The notes under the pieces: model-generated
Told to the model about the DNA's origin: nothing
The model's database searches: none
What the model saw: the letters and a program-made list of their open reading frames with translations, nothing else
Program-made: the position numbers and the translations under genes
In this document: positions 39,310-48,676 of the stretch, piece by piece
Numbering within the stretch: the stretch's first letter is position 1
How the letters are laid out: each line of letters begins with the position of its first letter
Source: an uncultured Thermoguttaceae bacterium
GTDB taxonomy: Bacteria > Planctomycetota > Planctomycetia > Pirellulales > Thermoguttaceae
Length of the DNA: 64,000 nucleotides
Reading direction: 5' to 3'
Assembly (NCBI GenBank): GCA_938084835.1
Contig: CALKER010000012.1
Coordinates: 124,001-188,000 of the forward strand

Positions 39310-40633
39310 GCCTTTTCTCTCAAAAGACTCGCTTTGGGATACCGTCCGGTGTAACCTCCGCAACCCCAGCTGAACCTACCGCCGGCCCGAAAGTTGGGAT
39401 TGATCCCGGAATCGCGCTCGTTTGGGATGTTGCCCCGACCTTGATTAGCCTTACTTGCCTGATTTGTGTCAGCCCTTGATTTGCGTCAGCCAGGGCGGAT
39501 AAATTTCCGCACTTTAAGCCCGGGTGTCGAAATAGCCCTTCGGCGATCGCCTGATCATCAACTAGTGCCGGCGACGGCCCGTCTCATTGAAAGCCTCCTC
39601 TCGAAAGCCTCTCCGACTTAATAGTCGGTTTCACAGTCAGTTAGGAAAAAAATTGACACATCCGTTGTCTCAGAAAGTCCACTACTTTGATAATCAAGGT
39701 TACAAAATGTAATGAGTTAAAGAGGCTTATCCGAGCCGCACCGCCTCCACCACAGCTCCGGGAGGATCGGCGGAGTGATCCGTGTCACTTACTCCCGAAA
39801 GCTCGACCCGTGCGGGAGGAGAAAGGGCTTCATCCCCACTTGAAGGCGAAACCCGACCCCCGTCCGCCACGTTCACTCGTGGGCTTTGTCCCCACGCGAA
39901 GGCGAAAACGATCTAGAAGGCTTCCGGCGAAGCTGGAATTTCTCCCCGAATTTCCCCAAGATGTCAAGAGGTCCGTAGCGCCCATCCTGCATAAATCGCG
40001 ATGCTGGTTCGGCAATAGTTTGCTCCCTGGCAACGTTGCCTCAGGAAAGCTTCACCCAAGGATGGTGGCGGGGTCAATTCAAAGGAGTACCACCGCCGCA
40101 ACGGGGCGGGTTAGCACCAAGCTATCTCATCCGGGCTGCGAAATCTTTTATGCAAACCAGAATTGAACTTAGGTTTGATACGTGGGTTGTCAGTTTACGT
40201 AGCAAGCGGCCCTTTGCCGATGAGAGGGTGGCGATAGTCCTTCGCAGGTACTCTTCCTGCAGGGTGAGACGTATCCGCGGCTGCGGCAAGAGAACAACGA
40301 GTCTGCTCTTCCCTTGAGGGTTGAGACCCGGAGAAGTTGCTTCACCCGTGGGCGGAGTGTCCCAAGTAAAAGAGGCGACAGGGAGTGAAAAGGCAACAAT
40401 AAATAGAAGGGGTCACAAATGTCTGGAGCCTCGGCAAGCGCAACGAGGATCGCTCCCTTGCTTGATATTCTGAGGTAAGACCCCACTGCTTTAGGCTTCT
40501 CTAACTGGGGAATATAAGCTCTTGGTGCATGCTCTCACGTGGAGAATAAACCCGATAGGCCATTGTCCGGCCAGATACTCGTTTCCATCCGATCAAGCCC
40601 GTCCGGAATACTTTTTTTGCGGGAATAAAGAAT
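39310..40633. other. Intergenic region upstream of the transhydrogenase operon
   Basis: 1.3 kb. It contains the 15-base direct repeat noted next, a TTGACA hexamer at 39651-39656 (plus strand, no good -10) and similar GAAGGCGAAA words near 39840 and 39900. The plus-strand frame 39687-40166 looks like chance: Pro/Arg-rich, no motif. Confidence 0.5.
39460..39491. repeat. 15-base direct repeat upstream of pntAA
   Basis: TGATTTGTGTCAGCC at 39460-39474 and TGATTTGCGTCAGCC at 39477-39491, one mismatch, 17-base period. It is 150 bases upstream of the pntAA start. Either a tandem duplication or a paired operator. Confidence 0.5.
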
Positions 40634-43600
40634 TTAGAGGCGACCATGGCTACATTCAAAAAAGTAACAGAATATTCGCCGGGTATCGGCAGCCACCGCG
40701 CGATACTCTTCCAAAAGACTCTGTGCGCTGGGCAAGCCCATTAAATGGGCAATTCGGGCAAGATCGGTGGAATCCTGGGGTAAACGGTTTCGGGCCACTG
40801 GATTGACCAAACGCAGCCGCGACTCCAGCCGGCGGAGAAAACGGTAATGACTTAAAAGGGTGCGTGCCTCCTCTTCGGAAATGAGGCCCACATGCCAAAT
40901 TCTCTCCAAAGCCTGCGGGAGGTGAGGCACAAGAATTTGGGGGAAACGATCGGCAAATCGGAGCTGAAGCATTTGGACGATGAACTCGATGTCGGCAAGA
41001 CCACCTGGTCCGCGCTTGAGGTTATGTTCGCCCGCCGACTCTTCCAGCCGGCTACGCATCTGACGAATTTCGGTCAGATACTGAGTCTGCCAGGACTGAG
41101 TTAGGAGAATTTCTCGAAGGACCTCAATTACCCGGGGCTTAAGTTGAGGTGACACCACCACCGGTCGGGCCCGGCATAGGGCTTGCCTTTCCCACAATTG
41201 AGAGTGTTTTCCCAGGTAATAGTGACGGAAATCATCGAGCGAGATCACCAGAGGGCCGCTGGTCCCAGTTGGCCGGAGACGTGGGTCCACCTCATAGAGC
41301 CGGCCATAAGGTGTGAGACGACTCAGCCGGTGGACAATCTGTTGAGCCAATTCTGTGAAAAAATGGCTGTTGGGTAACGACTCCTCCCTCCCCACCGACG
41401 GACCGGTCCTACAGGCTTGACCATCGGAGTCGTAAAGAAACACCAAATCCAAATCACTGCGATAAGTGAGCTCTGCACCACCGAATTTCCCCAGGGCAAG
41501 AACCACCAGCTCGGCAGGCCGACCATTCTCCCCCATAGGTGTGCCCCACCGCTTCTGAAGAGCTTTTTCTTCCGTCAAGGTCACCTGCTCAAGAATCACC
41601 TCGGCGACATCGCTGAGTGCCTGGCAACACGCAACAACATCTTCCTTACCCAAAAGGTCCCGCACGCCCACACGGAGGATTTGGTCATTTTTAAAAGCGT
41701 TCAAAATCGGGTCGAGCTCTTCGGCTGCGTGACACAGCTCGGCCGAGACCTCCCGCAGCCATTGGGGTGTGGGCAACTTGTCCAACACCAGACTGTCAAG
41801 CAGACCGTCGATCATTCCCGGATTACCAATCAGGATGTCGCACAAAAATGGGCTATAGGCACACAGTTCCACAAAAAGTCGCAGCGACGGTGGGTTGAAG
41901 CTAAAGAGCTCCCACAGAAGCCCTCGACCGCCAAGCGAGGCTGTCACTCGATCCAAGTTGACGAGCGTGGCATCAGGGTCTGGTGTCGCCGCAATCGCCC
42001 GCAAAAGTTCCGGTGCGATCGAAGCAAGAAAATGGCGGGTTCTTCTTGTGGACAAAAAGCGAATTCGCTCCTCGGCTAACGACATAAGATTTCTGTAGGC
42101 TTCAGCAACATTACGGAATCCATACTTCCGTAACCCAGCCTCAATCTGCTCAGAGGAAGGACTGGGGTCGAGAACCAGATCAACCTCGGCGGCTGTTTCG
42201 GTATCGTCGCTGAAAGCGTGATGCAACAAATGGTTGAGAATACGATGATTTTCTTCGGTACGGCGGCAATAATCGGCGAGGAATCTTTGTAAAGCATCCT
42301 CGTCTTTTTCGTCTACATAGCCCATGCGTCGGGCAAGCCGTCGCAGGGAGCTTGCCTCGGAGGGCAAAGTATGAGTCTGGCGATCGAACATGATTTGTAA
42401 ACGGTGCTCTAATTTGCGGAGGAAGCAGTAGTTTTCCGAAAGAATTGCTCGTTCTTGCTCAGTAAGGCAGCCGACGGCAGCCAGCTGGGCGATAGCCTCC
42501 AAGGTATTGCCGGTTCGGACCACCGGCAAATCTGGACCATTGAGAAGCTGCAGAAATTGGATCACAAATTCGATATCACGGATTCCGCCGCGGCCGGTCT
42601 TCACGTTGGTCGTCTCCGCCCCGGCAGACTGGGCGTGCTGTTCGATGCGACGTTTCAAGGCTTTGATGCCGGAAATATCTGCTCGCGAAAGAAAGCGGCG
42701 GTAAATCCACGGGGTAAGCCGTTGAAGAAAGCTTTCGCCCAGTTGGCGGTCACCCGCCACGGGGCGGGCTTTGATGTACGCCTGTCGCTCCCAAGTACGC
42801 CCCCGATTGTCATAATACCACAAAGCCGCGGGGACAGACATGACAAGAGGGCCTTCCTTTCCCTCTGGCCGAAGCCGCATATCCACGCGATAAGCCACCC
42901 CTAAAGGAGTAGGAGTTGTCAACAGCCAAAGAATCTCGCTGGCCAGCTGCTGAAAAAACTCGGCATTGGATATTCGCCGAGGGCCATCCGTTTCCCCCTC
43001 GTCTTCGTAAAAGAAAATGAGGTCCAGATCGCTGGAGTAGTTAAGTTCCACACCGCCCAGCTTCCCCATGCCTAAAATCACAAAGCCTGCGCGCTTACCA
43101 TGTGACTGGCGCGGAACCCCCCAACGGTGACTCAATTTGCGATAGGCCGCAAAGAGGGCGGCTTCCAGGATGGCATCGGCTACATACGATATTTGTGCCG
43201 AAACCGTAGGGATGCTTTGCTCGCAAATAATATCGCCATAGGCGATTCGCAAAATTTCCCGCTGCTTGAATCGTCGCAAGGCTGCCATGATGGCCGGGTC
43301 GGACTCCAATGCGGCAACTTCAGCCAGCAGATCGTCTACCAGAGCTTGTCGCGAGTAGGGCATTCCTTGGCTTGCCCGCACGAGCTCGAAAGATTCCGGC
43401 TCTGCAGCCAGAATATCGCTGAGGTATTGACTTGTCGCAAAAATGCGCACCAAAATCGGTAAGGCGGTGGGATCTCGCTCGAACAATGCTGCCAGCGACA
43501 AGGGGTTCCTCGCGCGACCCACAAATCGCTCCAAATTATTGAGGGCCATGTCGGGATCTGGGCTGCGAGGCAGACACTCAGCAAGTTGACTAAAAAGCAC

Positions 43601-43747
43601 GGCCAGCAAATCAGGCGTCACGCCATGCTGGCTCAGCCTGACAAGATTGGTGTAGCCACGCGGCAGGTCGGTGAGTCCTAACTCCTCCAGGAAGGGCCGC
43701 GCCTCTTCCAGAGAAGAAAGCATCTTCTGAGCTACGGCTATCTCCAT
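40634..43747 (-). CDS. glnE: Glutamine synthetase adenylyltransferase/deadenylase GlnE
   Basis: Bifunctional enzyme that adenylylates and deadenylylates glutamine synthetase in response to nitrogen status. It has 1037 residues, within the longer planctomycete range. The two nucleotidyltransferase domains show GMGKLGGVELNYSSDLDLIFFYE near residue 225 (deadenylylase half) and ALGKFGGAELTYRSDLDLVFLYD near 770 (adenylylase half); both keep G-S-D-x-D-type metal ligands. Each is followed by a regulatory helical domain with RGGIRDIEFVIQFLQL or RGPGGLADIEFIVQMLQLRF. No glnA or PII gene is in the window, so the target lies elsewhere. Confidence 0.95.
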   Translation of the reverse strand: MEIAVAQKMLSSLEEARPFLEELGLTDLPRGYTNLVRLSQHGVTPDLLAVLFSQLAECLPRSPDPDMALNNLERFVGRARNPLSLAALFERDPTALPILVRIFATSQYLSDILAAEPESFELVRASQGMPYSRQALVDDLLAEVAALESDPAIMAALRRFKQREILRIAYGDIICEQSIPTVSAQISYVADAILEAALFAAYRKLSHRWGVPRQSHGKRAGFVILGMGKLGGVELNYSSDLDLIFFYEDEGETDGPRRISNAEFFQQLASEILWLLTTPTPLGVAYRVDMRLRPEGKEGPLVMSVPAALWYYDNRGRTWERQAYIKARPVAGDRQLGESFLQRLTPWIYRRFLSRADISGIKALKRRIEQHAQSAGAETTNVKTGRGGIRDIEFVIQFLQLLNGPDLPVVRTGNTLEAIAQLAAVGCLTEQERAILSENYCFLRKLEHRLQIMFDRQTHTLPSEASSLRRLARRMGYVDEKDEDALQRFLADYCRRTEENHRILNHLLHHAFSDDTETAAEVDLVLDPSPSSEQIEAGLRKYGFRNVAEAYRNLMSLAEERIRFLSTRRTRHFLASIAPELLRAIAATPDPDATLVNLDRVTASLGGRGLLWELFSFNPPSLRLFVELCAYSPFLCDILIGNPGMIDGLLDSLVLDKLPTPQWLREVSAELCHAAEELDPILNAFKNDQILRVGVRDLLGKEDVVACCQALSDVAEVILEQVTLTEEKALQKRWGTPMGENGRPAELVVLALGKFGGAELTYRSDLDLVFLYDSDGQACRTGPSVGREESLPNSHFFTELAQQIVHRLSRLTPYGRLYEVDPRLRPTGTSGPLVISLDDFRHYYLGKHSQLWERQALCRARPVVVSPQLKPRVIEVLREILLTQSWQTQYLTEIRQMRSRLEESAGEHNLKRGPGGLADIEFIVQMLQLRFADRFPQILVPHLPQALERIWHVGLISEEEARTLLSHYRFLRRLESRLRLVNPVARNRLPQDSTDLARIAHLMGLPSAQSLLEEYRAVAADTRRIFCYFFECSHGRL

Positions 43748-44251
43748 GGCGAACTCAGGGCGAAGTTCTTAACGAAGAAAGCTTAAATCCTCGGACCGTC
43801 CCCTCTCACGACCTTCTTTTTTCACCATCCAAATTCTGACATCCCCGCCCGGGAGACTTCTTTACCTTCCCTCGGGTTTACCGCTACGCGTGGAGTGGAA
43901 ACAACCGGAGAAAGTGCCGTTTGAACTCGCAGGCTGTCAAGCGATTTACACGCAACACACTTGGCCGGTCGCCCAACCTAGACTCACGGCTCCCAGAGGA
44001 TAATTCCTCCCTCATCGCGATAACACTGACGCCTGAGCCGCCACCCGATACGTTTACGACTGCCTCACCAATGCCCCGCAAGCACCCCCAAGCTGTTTTG
44101 ATGAGCCATTGGGCTTTCTCCGTTACCCGTCCTTCCGCCAGGCATGGTTCTTTCGGTAGGCAAGGCCTCATTTTGCCAGCCTCAAGCCTCGGATATCCTC
44201 CTCGCCGAGAATTGTAGTTGGCCCCCTGAGGCATCAAAGCCGGCCAATCCC
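43748..44251. other. Intergenic region, nothing recognised
   Basis: 504 bases between glnE and miaB on the minus strand. Open frames here lack motifs. Confidence 0.5.
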
Positions 44252-45835
44252 TCAATCGATCACACGTACCACCCGCCCAAATAACGTCACCGATGAAACC
44301 CGCTCGATCTCCACCTCCACAAATCGTCCAATCCAGTCTGACGGCCCATCAAATACTACAATTCGATCACACACGGTCCGACCACCAAGCTGAACCGCAC
44401 GGGAAACGCCAGCGATTGGCAGTTGTTCGACCGCCAGAGGGACAAATCCCGCCTGGCCCCCGACCGGAGCCAGGCAGCCACGCCCAGAGGCGACAGGAGA
44501 AGAAAACCCTCCAGCTTTTTCCGACACAGTTTGCCCATCCACACTGACGACCGGCGGGCTCGCGGTACTCCTCAAGAGCCCTGCCGTCGCGGGTTCCTGC
44601 CTCTCTCGTTCTCGCTTGCTTATTCCTTCCACCAACACTTCGACTCGTCGGCCCAGGAAAGCGCGATTTTCTTCAAGGCTAATTTCGTTCTGCACAGCTA
44701 ACAGCTGATTGTTGCGTTGCCGCTTCACCTCCATGGGTACGTCATCATAGTACAATTCCGCAGCCTTGGTGCCCGGCCGCGGACTGTACTTAAACACAAA
44801 ACAATTGCGGAAGCGTGCCCACTGAACAAGGTCGAGGGTCTGTTGAAAGTCCTCATCCGTCTCGCCGCAAAAACCAACGATAAAATCGCTGGTGATGGCT
44901 GCTTCCGGCACAAGCTCGCGGATCCGAGCGATCATCTCTCTATACTGTGCCGAAGTATATCCACGCCGCATACGGGCCAAAATTCGGTCCGACCCACTTT
45001 GGGCAGGCACATGGAGGTAAGGACAGACCTGGGGTAGGTCACGCACTGCCTGCAAGAGATCATCCGTCATATGCTGAGGATGATTGGTGACGAATTTAAT
45101 TCGCCGCAAACCATCAATGGATGACAAACGGTACAAAAGATCAGACAGCCTGAGGATTTCCGCCCCAGCTTTGTCGACATAACTGTTGACCGTCTGCCCC
45201 AAAAGGAGGACTTCTTTACAACCCTGATCTACAAGGGATCGCACCTCCGCCTCGATCTCGCGCGCGGGCCGAGACTGTTCAGGGCCGCGGACATTTGGCA
45301 CCACACAATAAGTGCAAAACTTATCACAACCCCGCATGATCCGCACCATCGCCTGCTGGCGAAGGGACCGCACCTCTGGACGACGCGGGGGATCAAAGGG
45401 CACAAAACTTTCTGCCACCTCCGCCTGGCTCATTCCCCGCCGGGGCAGGCTCACTTCGAGAACCCGCGTCCGGCTCCCGGAGGAGATCATAGAAAGAATT
45501 TCCCGCAACCTTCCGAGTTGGCCCGGTCCTAAAACCAAATCCACCCACGGAGCGCGGCGAAAAATTAGCTCGCCATCTTTTTGAGCCATGCAGCCGAGAA
45601 CCCCGATGATCGTCCCCGGCCGCTCCTTTTTCCGCCGCTTCAGCCGGCCAAGGGCGCTGTAAACTTTGTCCTCGGCATGTTGCCGCACACTGCACGTGTT
45701 AAAAAGAATCACGTCAGCATCGCGAGGGCTGTCCGTGATTTCGTATCCTGCCTCCAGCAAGGTTGCCCGCACAAGCTCACTGTCGAGGTCGTTCATTTGG
45801 CAACCGAATGTAATCAGATAAACCTTCCGCGTCAT
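44252..45835 (-). CDS. miaB: tRNA-2-methylthio-N6-dimethylallyladenosine synthase MiaB
   Basis: Radical-SAM methylthiotransferase acting on i6A37 of tRNA. N-terminal cluster cysteines are Cys12 (GCQMN), Cys48 (NTCSVR) and Cys82 (LGCMAQ). The radical-SAM cysteines are 170, 174 and 177 (CDKFCTYC). The MiaB-specific RGCDKFCTYCVVPNVRG and VPAQSGSD are present. It has 527 residues against about 440-475 usual. The excess is a segment at about 405-478 rich in Gly, Ser, Pro and Val, inserted in the TRAM tRNA-binding domain between FLGRRVEVLVEG and AVQLGGRTVCDRIVVF. The reading frame is intact. Length and position are odd but activity is expected. Confidence 0.93.
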   Translation of the reverse strand: MTRKVYLITFGCQMNDLDSELVRATLLEAGYEITDSPRDADVILFNTCSVRQHAEDKVYSALGRLKRRKKERPGTIIGVLGCMAQKDGELIFRRAPWVDLVLGPGQLGRLREILSMISSGSRTRVLEVSLPRRGMSQAEVAESFVPFDPPRRPEVRSLRQQAMVRIMRGCDKFCTYCVVPNVRGPEQSRPAREIEAEVRSLVDQGCKEVLLLGQTVNSYVDKAGAEILRLSDLLYRLSSIDGLRRIKFVTNHPQHMTDDLLQAVRDLPQVCPYLHVPAQSGSDRILARMRRGYTSAQYREMIARIRELVPEAAITSDFIVGFCGETDEDFQQTLDLVQWARFRNCFVFKYSPRPGTKAAELYYDDVPMEVKRQRNNQLLAVQNEISLEENRAFLGRRVEVLVEGISKRERERQEPATAGLLRSTASPPVVSVDGQTVSEKAGGFSSPVASGRGCLAPVGGQAGFVPLAVEQLPIAGVSRAVQLGGRTVCDRIVVFDGPSDWIGRFVEVEIERVSSVTLFGRVVRVID

Positions 45836-46427
45836 TTTTTTCTATTCAGTGATTTACCCGCAGAATTTAGGGATTTAACCTTACAGTCGCTCCCTGGACA
45901 TCCCTAAGCATACTCATGCGAAGGATCGTCCATCCTCTTCTCGCCTCCAAGCCTGAAAAACAACGCACGTCATGGGCGGTCCCCGTGGCGTGCGGCAGTG
46001 CAGGTAACCACGTTAGCGGAACCGCGACCGGACGCCGCCCCCGATCACCGAAAGGCCCGCAACAACACTCCTGCTCCACATCAGCTAGTTTCCAAATTCC
46101 AAGCCTTCGGTCGATCCAAAAGAATATTCGAGTCAGAAACAGTAAAGGCCACCCTTTGGGTGGGTTTCTTTGCGATAAACCTCTTAGGATAGACCTCCTG
46201 ACTTGTGGCAACGCCTTCAAACTCTTACACAGGCTTGCGATCGGTGGCTGCCAAGACAATGTCCTTCCGAAGGTTCCTGCCAACGTTGTCACCTTAAATG
46301 AACCCTCCGTTGTGGCCCGATACCCAGCCCATAATTCGTCGTTTTTACCCCGAAACCGCGCGGTAAGACCTCAAAATTTTCTTGCCCCCTTGGTAGCGGT
46401 ACTTGGCGACTCCAAAGTGGGTTGTTC

Positions 46428-46464
46428 TCTGACGGTGTTCGATTCTTCTGACGGTGTCGATTCT
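46428..46464. repeat. Tandem duplication, unit 19/18 bases
   Basis: TCTGACGGTGTTCGATTCT (46428-46446) followed directly by the same sequence lacking one T (46447-46464). A single-base deletion since duplication fits the data. Confidence 0.75.
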
Positions 46465-46781
46465 GCAAATTATTGGTTGCTCGAGCCGTTTTGGCCACAT
46501 AAGCGTGGGTTCGACATCTCTCTGCGGACCACAAGCAACTCCGCGGGCTAGGGCACCAGCGTCCTGCCCCGGGCGGAAGTCGGTTTCAATTGCAGAGGGC
46601 CTTACTTAATTTCGCACATTTTTTCAGATGACCATGGTGGGTCCCCCCAATCCGACCCTAGATAATTCAGCCTACAAAGCTCTGTGACGGTTTCCCCAAA
46701 AGCTTTGCGCTGGCCCTCCGGTCCAAAAATTGCTCCTTCAATCCCCTTTTGGTGTTATGTGAGTCTGCGAGCAAAGTGAAA

Positions 46782-46819
46782 AAATCCATAAATCTTCTAG
46801 AAATCCATAAATCTTCTCG
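46782..46819. repeat. Tandem duplication, unit 19 bases
   Basis: AAATCCATAAATCTTCTAG (46782-46800) directly followed by a copy with one mismatch (46801-46819). Confidence 0.8.
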
Positions 46820-47414
46820 AAAACATTGCCGAGATGCCCCGGGAAGAAGCTACCTACCTCAAAGAGCGGTTGCGAAAAAACCTTTTTCGGTACGAGAGTT
46901 GCTACCTCGGCAGGGCGAAGGCATTCGCCTGCCATTAACTCTCGGATTCCAATAAAAAAAGGGGATCAATACCCGACGTTCTCCTGCAGGCAGTTGAGGG
47001 TCCTACCAACGGAACTCGCACAATCATGCGGCACCACAACTTCGGACAGCCCAGATCCGAGACAAGTCCCCGGCAACCGACATTCCCACAGTCTTTGAGA
47101 GGCGCTCCCCGTCGGTTGCTTTCCGACAGGCCACACTGCGGAGCGGTCGCTGCGGTGCACTGGCTAGAACCTGGAAAAAAACCGCTTAGGGGCCTCATAA
47201 CGGAGGCGTACCTGATCCCGGCGGAGCCGGTAGTCATGCCGTGATCGTTTCAACCGGCACGGGCGAGCCGCCACTTGCAGCATTGGAATGAAAATGTCCG
47301 CAAGTTTTGGTTGACTCTACCAAACTGTTGGCTAAGATGCGAAAGGAGTAGGACTCTGTTCTCAGGAAAATCAGGGAAGGAAGTGCGGCGAGATCTTATC
47401 CGACTTTCGTTGAC

Positions 47415-47420
47415 AGGAGG
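47415..47420 (+). promoter_or_regulatory. Ribosome binding site for the ACT protein
   Basis: AGGAGG with 9 bases to the ATG at 47430 but only 3 to the ATG at 47424, favouring the second as start. Confidence 0.65.
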
Positions 47421-47429
47421 AAGATGCCT

Positions 47430-47918
47430 ATGCGCACGGCCAAACAGCTGTCAGTCTCCTTAGTGAACAAGCCCGGCCGTCTTGCCTCGATGCTTTCCGC
47501 CCTCGCCAAAAAGAAGGTGAAGTTCTTGGCCCTTTGCGTGATGGATTCTGGGTCGCGAGGGACGGTCCGATTTATACCCGACAATACGGAGGCGGCCGTG
47601 GAGGTTCTGCAGGAGCTGAATGTGCCTTTCGAGCAGTCGGAAGTATTAGTCGTCGAGGTCGGTGCTCAACCCGGTGCATTTCGCCGAGTGTGTGAGCGAT
47701 TGGCTGCGGAGCACCTCAACATCGACTACGCTTATTGCTCTTTCGGCGGCGAGCTGGGCACTAGAAGCGGCGGTTTGGCCGTCATTCGGGTCAACGATTT
47801 GGCCAAAGCCCAACGAGTTCTTTCGGATAATGGCAAGGTGGCACGCCGCCGCACTCAGCTCCCGGTGGTGAAACGTCCCCGGACTCCTAAGCATGCGGTG
47901 ACGTCTGTCGAAGAATAA
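47430..47918 (+). CDS. Tandem ACT-domain protein
   Basis: Small regulatory, probably ligand-binding protein of 162 residues. First ACT domain at about 4-65 (KQLSVSLVNKPGRLASMLSALAKKKV). Second at about 70-135 (EVLVVEVGAQPGAFRRVCERLAAEHLNIDYAYCS), with GGLAVIRVNDLAKAQRVL as its last strand and helix. The NKPGRL motif is a common amino-acid-binding corner. The C-terminal 25 residues are basic and flexible. Such free-standing ACT pairs in planctomycetes are of unknown partner; a role in amino-acid sensing is inference. The neighbouring genes give no pathway clue. Confidence 0.88.
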   Translation: MRTAKQLSVSLVNKPGRLASMLSALAKKKVKFLALCVMDSGSRGTVRFIPDNTEAAVEVLQELNVPFEQSEVLVVEVGAQPGAFRRVCERLAAEHLNIDYAYCSFGGELGTRSGGLAVIRVNDLAKAQRVLSDNGKVARRRTQLPVVKRPRTPKHAVTSVEE

Positions 47919-48676
47919 TATCGCGGCGCTTGCCGGCGGTTTTCTCACCTCCCCCACTTTCGCGGAGGTAACCCATTTCTCCAAAAACGCGGCAAAATTG
48001 GGCTCTTGAGAGAGCCGGCAAGGTAGGACGATGATTCGATTTACGTTTTTGTGACCAGCTTCTGCCACTTCCTTACGAGGCTCACAGGCGCCCGAACACA
48101 AACCCCCTGCTTGGCCGGAGAGGCCGAAGCGTCGTGCAGGGGCTCTCCGCCGGCTGCGCCTGGTTTGCTGCGGTGGTCTCACGGGCTTTCCGTACCCTTG
48201 AAGGTGAGACACAGCTACGGAAATTTCGGGGCCCACCGAAAGATTTAATGCTGGGCACCATGTTACGGGTCTGTCTTTAAGTGTCGAAGACAGGCGGCCG
48301 ATTCATTCTCCGCAAGTAGGGGCTATTGCACAACCCGACCCGGTCCGGCGAATCTTTTATGTATTTGGGGAACTTTTCTCCTTCGTGACGTTTTCGTGTG
48401 CGAAAAGGAGTTTTCGCAGGCGGCGGGGTAACGACAATCCCTCCAGTCCTGTGGCCTGCCCTTGCTCGGTGCACACCTTGTCTCGATCATAATCATCATG
48501 CATAATCATCATGCTTTCCCTTTGGTCACCAGCAGGTTAGTCTTGTTCGGTATGTCGCGTGAAGGAACCACGTCCAAGCTATTTCTTGTTGGTAGGTTGC
48601 CAAGGCTTTCGCGCCGGATCCACAAGTTTCCCTAAGCATTACAGTTTCCCGGCTTTTAAGAAGTAGCATTGCCTTC
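47919..48676. other. Intergenic region
   Basis: 758 bases. It contains a perfect 13-base tandem repeat (separate entry) and a 7-base inverted repeat GTCTCAC/GTGAGAC at 48176-48182 and 48204-48210 with a 21-base loop. No gene is supported. Confidence 0.5.
48488..48513. repeat. Perfect 13-base tandem repeat
   Basis: CATAATCATCATG twice in direct succession (48488-48500, 48501-48513), 164 bases upstream of the DUF2157 gene. Confidence 0.85.

Larger units (their letters stand above)
45836..47429. other. Long intergenic region
   Basis: 1.6 kb, divergent between miaB and the ACT gene. It holds two separate 19-base tandem duplications (next entries). Frames such as 45916-46551 (plus) lack motifs and ribosome sites. 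Confidence 0.5.

Noticed and set aside
39687-40166. 159-codon plus-strand frame, Pro/Arg-rich
   Set aside because: Composition fits chance reading; no start signal and no family similarity seen.
41417-42079. 220-codon plus-strand frame
   Set aside because: Shadow of glnE on the opposite strand.
45916-46551. 211-codon plus-strand frame in the long gap after miaB
   Set aside because: No motif and no ribosome site; it spans one of the tandem duplications without keeping a pattern.
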